A stretch of DNA of 64,000 nucleotides, from contig CAWHVQ010000010.1 of assembly GCA_963832895.1 (NCBI GenBank), positions 62,001 through 126,000 of the forward strand, in the 5' to 3' direction. Source of the DNA: JAMXLO01 sp963832895 (GTDB lineage: Bacteria; Pseudomonadota; Alphaproteobacteria; Acetobacterales; Acetobacteraceae). Positions 60,439-64,000 of the stretch are shown here, piece by piece (position 1 is the stretch's first letter; every line of letters starts with the position of its first letter). A model generated the notes under the pieces. It did not search any database and was not told the DNA's origin. It saw nothing but the letters and a program-made list of their open reading frames with translations. The translations under genes and the position numbers were made by a program.

Positions 60439-61386
60439 TCAGGGACTGACATGACCGCGGAACTTCTCCGGCGGTCGTGTGCCCCATTGTGAGCGCAGTC
60501 CCTCCTCGGCCGGAACCAGGTTGCCGCCGTTGTGTACGTTCAGCCGGTCGGTATCGGCCCAGTGCTCATGCACGCGGCCCCAGGGATCGGCCCAGTAGTC
60601 GTAAACCTGACTGCCCAGCAGGTGGCGGCCAATGCCCCACATGTGCTCGTATTTGCCAAGGCCCTCGAGATACTCGTGGCCAATGAACACGTCGTCGATG
60701 TCCTGCACCTCGAACGAGAAATGGTTGAGGCCGGCGCGCTCGTTCTTCATGCAGAAGAACGCGTGATGGTCGACATAGTCATCGCCGGCGTCGATCCGGC
60801 TGAACTGGCCGATGAGGTTGTCCTTGTCGCCGGCGTAGACATCATCCGAGCAGATCAGCCCGAGCGTTTCGCGGAACCAGCGAACGGTCTCCTGGTTCTT
60901 CGGCGAACCGAGAACGGCATGGCCGATCCGCTTCACACCCGACGGCCCAGCCGCGAAACGAATAACCTCGCCGGCGCGGTTCAGCGGCTCAACGCCTGAA
61001 TTGATCGCCTGACGCACGACCTGGATCGGCTGCGAGGGCGCAATCCCGTGCACGGCCTCGATGGTATAGCCGTTGGGTTCGGTCAGGCGGACGCGCTTGC
61101 CGCCGCCGGGTTCGTCGATGCTCTCGATACCCGAGGCGCCGGGGAACTTCGCGATCGCCTTGAGATCGTCCTCGCTGCTGACCGCCCATGCGAAGCCGAT
61201 CAAGCGGGGATCACCCTTCTCGGTGACGTGGATGTGGTGCGCCGCATCGGTGCCGCGCATATACAGCGCCGTCGGTGTCCGCGCCGCGCGCACCATGCCG
61301 AACGCGGTCAGGAACTCCTCCTCCAGGTCCAGGTCGGGAGCCTGGAGCCTGCCGTACGCGAGGTCGCGCACCTTGATCACCGCCAT
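60439..61386 (-). CDS. Extradiol-dioxygenase-like VOC-family protein
   Basis: A 315-residue protein with two vicinal-oxygen-chelate modules. In the C-terminal module the Fe(II) ligands of type I extradiol dioxygenases are at the expected places: His156 (IGHAVLG), His222 (NHFSFEV) and Glu274 (VHEHWAD). It probably cleaves a catecholic ring. Linked with the SDR (45 bp downstream) and divergent to the MmgE/PrpD gene and livHM, which suggests an aromatic-acid catabolic module. Confidence 0.82.
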   Translation of the reverse strand: MAVIKVRDLAYGRLQAPDLDLEEEFLTAFGMVRAARTPTALYMRGTDAAHHIHVTEKGDPRLIGFAWAVSSEDDLKAIAKFPGASGIESIDEPGGGKRVRLTEPNGYTIEAVHGIAPSQPIQVVRQAINSGVEPLNRAGEVIRFAAGPSGVKRIGHAVLGSPKNQETVRWFRETLGLICSDDVYAGDKDNLIGQFSRIDAGDDYVDHHAFFCMKNERAGLNHFSFEVQDIDDVFIGHEYLEGLGKYEHMWGIGRHLLGSQVYDYWADPWGRVHEHWADTDRLNVHNGGNLVPAEEGLRSQWGTRPPEKFRGHVSP

Positions 61387-61552
61387 GAATTCGCTCCCTT
61401 GATGTCTCGACGCTTACCCTTGCTCGACAGTGCGGCAGAAGGTGGCCAGTTTGGCGCCGTCCCGCAAGACGCCTCAGGGTTGAGCGACCCCCTTTGGGGC
61501 TGCGGCCGCTTGGCAATAAGCTGCATCCCGCCCGTGCAGGAGTGGCCGCACC

Positions 61553-62947
61553 ATGTCCCTTAGCCGCGACTTCGCCGCCTTCGTCGCCAACCTGCGCTAC
61601 GCGGACCTGCCGCCTGCCGTGGCCGACCGCGCCAAAGGTGTCACCCTGGAAGCGCTGACATCCGCGCTCGTCGCGCACGAGATGCCGGCGTCCAGACAGG
61701 CGCTCGCGCTGATGCAGGACGAGGAACAGGGCGGTGCCGGCATCGCCACCGTGTTGTGCTCCGGTGCCAGGCTCACCAAGGCGGGTGCCGCATTCGTCAA
61801 CGCCGAGATGATCCTGGCCGGCGGCAAGTGGGACACGTTCCGCATGCTTACCCACCCGGGAACCGCCATCATCCCGGCCGCGCTGGTCGCCGCAGAAATT
61901 ACCAGCGCATCGGGTCAGCAGTTCCTCACCGCTGTCGCCGCCGGCTACGAGGTTATGGAACGCATGGCCGCCGAGTTCATCCCCACAGTGATGTCGCGTG
62001 GCTTCCACGCCGGCCCGGTGTTCGGCATCTTCGGCGCCGCAGTCGCCGCGGCGAAACTCCAGCAGCTCAACGCGGACCAGATCCACAGCGCCATCGCCCA
62101 GTGCGTCAATCTTGCCGCCGGCAACCTGGAGGGCGCGCGCAGCGGCGGCCGGTCATTGCGCGAGGGCGGCGCCGTCCGCAACGCTTTGCTGGCCGTCGCC
62201 ATGGCGCGGCACGGCACGCCAGGCGGCGAAACCACGCTGGAGGGCGAGGCCGGCTTCTATCACGCCTACGCCGGCAACAATCTGGGCCGCCTGACCTACA
62301 GCTTCACCGGCCATACCAGCACCGAGCTTGCCCGCATCACGGAAAATCTCGGCCGCGACTGGATCTTTCTGGAGACGCTGTACCGCATCTATTCCACCGC
62401 CGGCTATAACATCGCCCATATCGACGTGACCGCGCGCCTCTGTGAGGAACACGATATCGCCTACGCCGACATCGACCGCATCGAGGCGGTGGTGAACTGG
62501 TTCGAGACCGAATATCCAAGCCCTGCCTTCCCCACGCCCGGCAGCGACGGCAGGCCGCGCATCGGCAGCACGCAGTACTTCACCGCTTACGGCGCGGTCA
62601 CCCGGGGCTATCCGCTGCTTCGCGGCGCGCAGCCGGCCTCCGGCGAAACTGATCCGCCCGAGGTGCTCGACCTCATGCACCGCGTCACGCTGATCCCCGT
62701 GGTGCGTCGCACCTTGTTCGGCCCTCGCATCACCGTGTTCACCAAGGACGGCCGCTCCTGTACGCGCGAAGGCACCGGCCGCGAATTTATCTGGGACTTC
62801 GAGGAGCAAGCACGGCGCATCCAGCCGGTCATTCCCGGCATCGCCGTATCCGCCGCGCAGTTCGCCGAACTGATCGACGCGTGCAGGCATCTGGAGAGCC
62901 TCGATACGGCCGGCCGGCGGCTGATCGCGTTGACCATCCAGCGCTGA
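61553..62947 (+). CDS. MmgE/PrpD-family protein
   Basis: A 464-residue protein of the MmgE/PrpD fold (2-methylcitrate dehydratase and related dehydratases such as aconitate decarboxylase). Typical features: VADRAKGVTLEALTSAL, GKWDTFRMLTHPG and AAVAAAKLQQLNADQIHSAI-like segments. This clade is often beside aromatic or organic-acid uptake genes; its substrate is not known. Its ATG lies 166 bp from the divergent VOC gene. Confidence 0.8.
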   Translation: MSLSRDFAAFVANLRYADLPPAVADRAKGVTLEALTSALVAHEMPASRQALALMQDEEQGGAGIATVLCSGARLTKAGAAFVNAEMILAGGKWDTFRMLTHPGTAIIPAALVAAEITSASGQQFLTAVAAGYEVMERMAAEFIPTVMSRGFHAGPVFGIFGAAVAAAKLQQLNADQIHSAIAQCVNLAAGNLEGARSGGRSLREGGAVRNALLAVAMARHGTPGGETTLEGEAGFYHAYAGNNLGRLTYSFTGHTSTELARITENLGRDWIFLETLYRIYSTAGYNIAHIDVTARLCEEHDIAYADIDRIEAVVNWFETEYPSPAFPTPGSDGRPRIGSTQYFTAYGAVTRGYPLLRGAQPASGETDPPEVLDLMHRVTLIPVVRRTLFGPRITVFTKDGRSCTREGTGREFIWDFEEQARRIQPVIPGIAVSAAQFAELIDACRHLESLDTAGRRLIALTIQR

Positions 62948-62988
62948 CGCCCCCTCCCGCGCTGATGTCCCCTCCCGTACTGACGCCG

Positions 62989-63018
62989 TTGACGCTCCGC
63001 AGACCCCCGGCCTATCGT
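62989..63018 (+). promoter_or_regulatory. Candidate sigma-70 promoter of livHM
   Basis: TTGACG (62989-62994), 18-bp spacer, TATCGT (63013-63018), located 67 bp before the livH start. The -10 is a weak match. It is the best candidate in the MmgE/PrpD-livH gap, which also holds two short C-run segments. Confidence 0.4.
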
Positions 63019-63084
63019 CTCGCCTGAAATCAAACACGGGGGCGTCAACAAGGGTCGGCCCCGCCTTGGGAGGGCCGGCTGATC

Positions 63085-63966
63085 GTGGAAGACGCTGCGC
63101 GCCTGTTGCAGCTTGTCGTCAATGGCGCCGCTGCTGGGTGCATTTATGGCCTGATCGCTCTCGGATTCGTCCTGATCTACAAGGCGACCGAGATGATCAA
63201 CTTCGCCCAGGGCGACATCATGATGCTGGGCGGCTTCTTCGCGTTCGCTTTGATCGCGCATTTCGGCCTGAACTACTGGGTTGGTGCGCTGCTCGCCATC
63301 CTGCTCACTGCCGCCTTCGGCTTCGCGCTCGACGCTGTCGTCTTGCGACGCGTGATTGGCCAACCGCAATTCGCGGTTGTAATGCTCACGCTTGGCCTGG
63401 GCTTCATCTTCCGAGCCGCCGCCGGCATCACCTGGGGCTACGACTCAGTCGGCTTCGAGACGCCGTTCACCAATCGTACGATCAACCTCGGCGGTCTCAT
63501 CCTCGGCCAGGACAATGTCTCCATCATCGTCGGCACCGTCCTGCTCTGCGGCGTGCTGTATCTGTTCTTCAGCCACACGCGCCTCGGCATCGCAATGCAG
63601 GCGTCGTCGCAGAATCAGCTTGCCGCCTACTACATGGGCATCCCGGTGCGAACGGTGTTCTCGCTGATCTGGGCGATCAGCGCCGGCGTCGCGGCGGTCG
63701 CCGGCATTCTGCTCTCGCCCGTGTCGATGATCGACGTGAACATGGGCTTTCTCGGCATCAAGGCCTTCGCCGCCGCGGTACTCGGCGGCTTCGGCAGCAT
63801 TCCCGGCGCGCTGGTCGGCGGTGTGGTCATCGGTATCGTCGAACAATTGGCCGGCTACTTCCTGCCCGCCGGCTTCCAGGAGGTGACCTCCAACGTAGTG
63901 CTGCTCGCGACCTTGATCCTGCGGCCGCAGGGTCTGTTCGCCGAGATTGCCGGCAAGCGGGTCTGA
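63085..63966 (+). CDS. livH: Branched-chain amino acid-type ABC permease LivH
   Basis: A 293-residue permease of the LivH family with about eight membrane helices: YGLIALGFVLIYKATEMINF near the start, FAQGDIMMLGGF, and the C-terminal FLGIKAFAAAVLGGFGSIPG motif that contacts the ATPases. GTG start at 63085 with Shine-Dalgarno GGGAGGG at 63068-63074. Such systems import branched-chain amino acids but also aromatic acids and urea; the neighbouring dioxygenase makes an aromatic substrate possible. Confidence 0.92.
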   Translation: MEDAARLLQLVVNGAAAGCIYGLIALGFVLIYKATEMINFAQGDIMMLGGFFAFALIAHFGLNYWVGALLAILLTAAFGFALDAVVLRRVIGQPQFAVVMLTLGLGFIFRAAAGITWGYDSVGFETPFTNRTINLGGLILGQDNVSIIVGTVLLCGVLYLFFSHTRLGIAMQASSQNQLAAYYMGIPVRTVFSLIWAISAGVAAVAGILLSPVSMIDVNMGFLGIKAFAAAVLGGFGSIPGALVGGVVIGIVEQLAGYFLPAGFQEVTSNVVLLATLILRPQGLFAEIAGKRV

Positions 63967-63969
63967 CGC

Positions 63970-64000
63970 ATGCGATATTTGTTCAAGACTGATTACCGGC
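63970..64000 (+). CDS. livM: LivM-type permease, first residues (partial)
   Basis: An ATG three bases after the livH stop begins MRYLFKTDYR, a common LivM start, and the frame runs off the right edge. Only ten residues are visible; order and spacing after livH make LivM the likely product. Confidence 0.65.
   Translation, partial: MRYLFKTDYR

Noticed and set aside
1..64000. tRNA, rRNA, CRISPR arrays, insertion sequences, prophage genes
   Set aside because: None recognised: no transposase or integrase-like frames, no regularly spaced repeats and no rRNA stretches. A tRNA scan was not possible, so a missed tRNA in a gap is conceivable.

Overview
The window looks like chromosome from a GC-rich Gram-negative bacterium, probably an alphaproteobacterium (a Rhodospirillales/Acetobacteraceae-like organism is my best guess). 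The evidence is a CMP-KDO synthetase, OmpW and RND efflux proteins, the order cycM-like cytochrome c / kdsB / pheA, a sucA-sucB-lpd operon, and high GC with dense coding. I saw no rRNA, tRNA, CRISPR array, insertion sequence or phage gene.

Layout. 1-10.6 kb: a universal stress protein, a phosphonate-type ABC ATPase (phnC), a complete yejABEF oligopeptide/microcin C-type importer, histidinol-phosphatase, a membrane-anchored cytochrome c, kdsB and pheA. 10.6-27.6 kb: a block of 19 genes on the minus strand that encodes a group 2a-type [NiFe] uptake hydrogenase. It runs from an NtrC-type regulator (HupR/HoxA family) through hupS, hupL, a small four-Cys HiPIP-like protein, the maturation protease, a TPR protein, two small membrane proteins, a NifU-Rieske fusion and an NHL-repeat protein, then hypF, hypC, a GmhA-like SIS protein, hypD, hypE, hypA, hypB and a nickel permease. 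A -24/-12 (sigma-54) promoter and a TTG-N5-CAA HupR-type palindrome lie between the regulator and hupS, so promoter and activator match.

27.7-35.8 kb: a lytic transglycosylase-like protein and ettA, then a compact peptide-secretion locus. It holds two short precursors with double-glycine leaders and Cys-free, Thr-rich cores, an eight-Cys protein of unknown function, an HlyD adaptor (frame broken) and a C39-peptidase ABC exporter. A degenerate M23 protein lies beside it. This is the best candidate for an undescribed system.

35.8-50.7 kb: OmpW, an HWE/HisKA_2-type histidine kinase, a small lipoprotein, a class II aldolase, a GNAT, an MFS carrier, a hybrid-less PAS histidine kinase (frame broken), an Ada-AlkA fusion, a TetR regulator beside a DUF2852 protein with a palindromic operator, and a MexEF-like RND pump. 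50.9-57.9 kb: 2-oxoglutarate dehydrogenase E1 (frame broken), E2 and E3, pdxA and a SnoaL-like protein. 58-64 kb: a peptide-binding protein, an SDR with an altered active site, an extradiol-dioxygenase-like VOC protein, an MmgE/PrpD protein, and livH with the start of livM.

Three genes (hlyD, a histidine kinase and sucA) each carry one apparent frameshift of the same sign. Because sucA is a core enzyme, I read these mainly as consensus errors rather than true pseudogenes.
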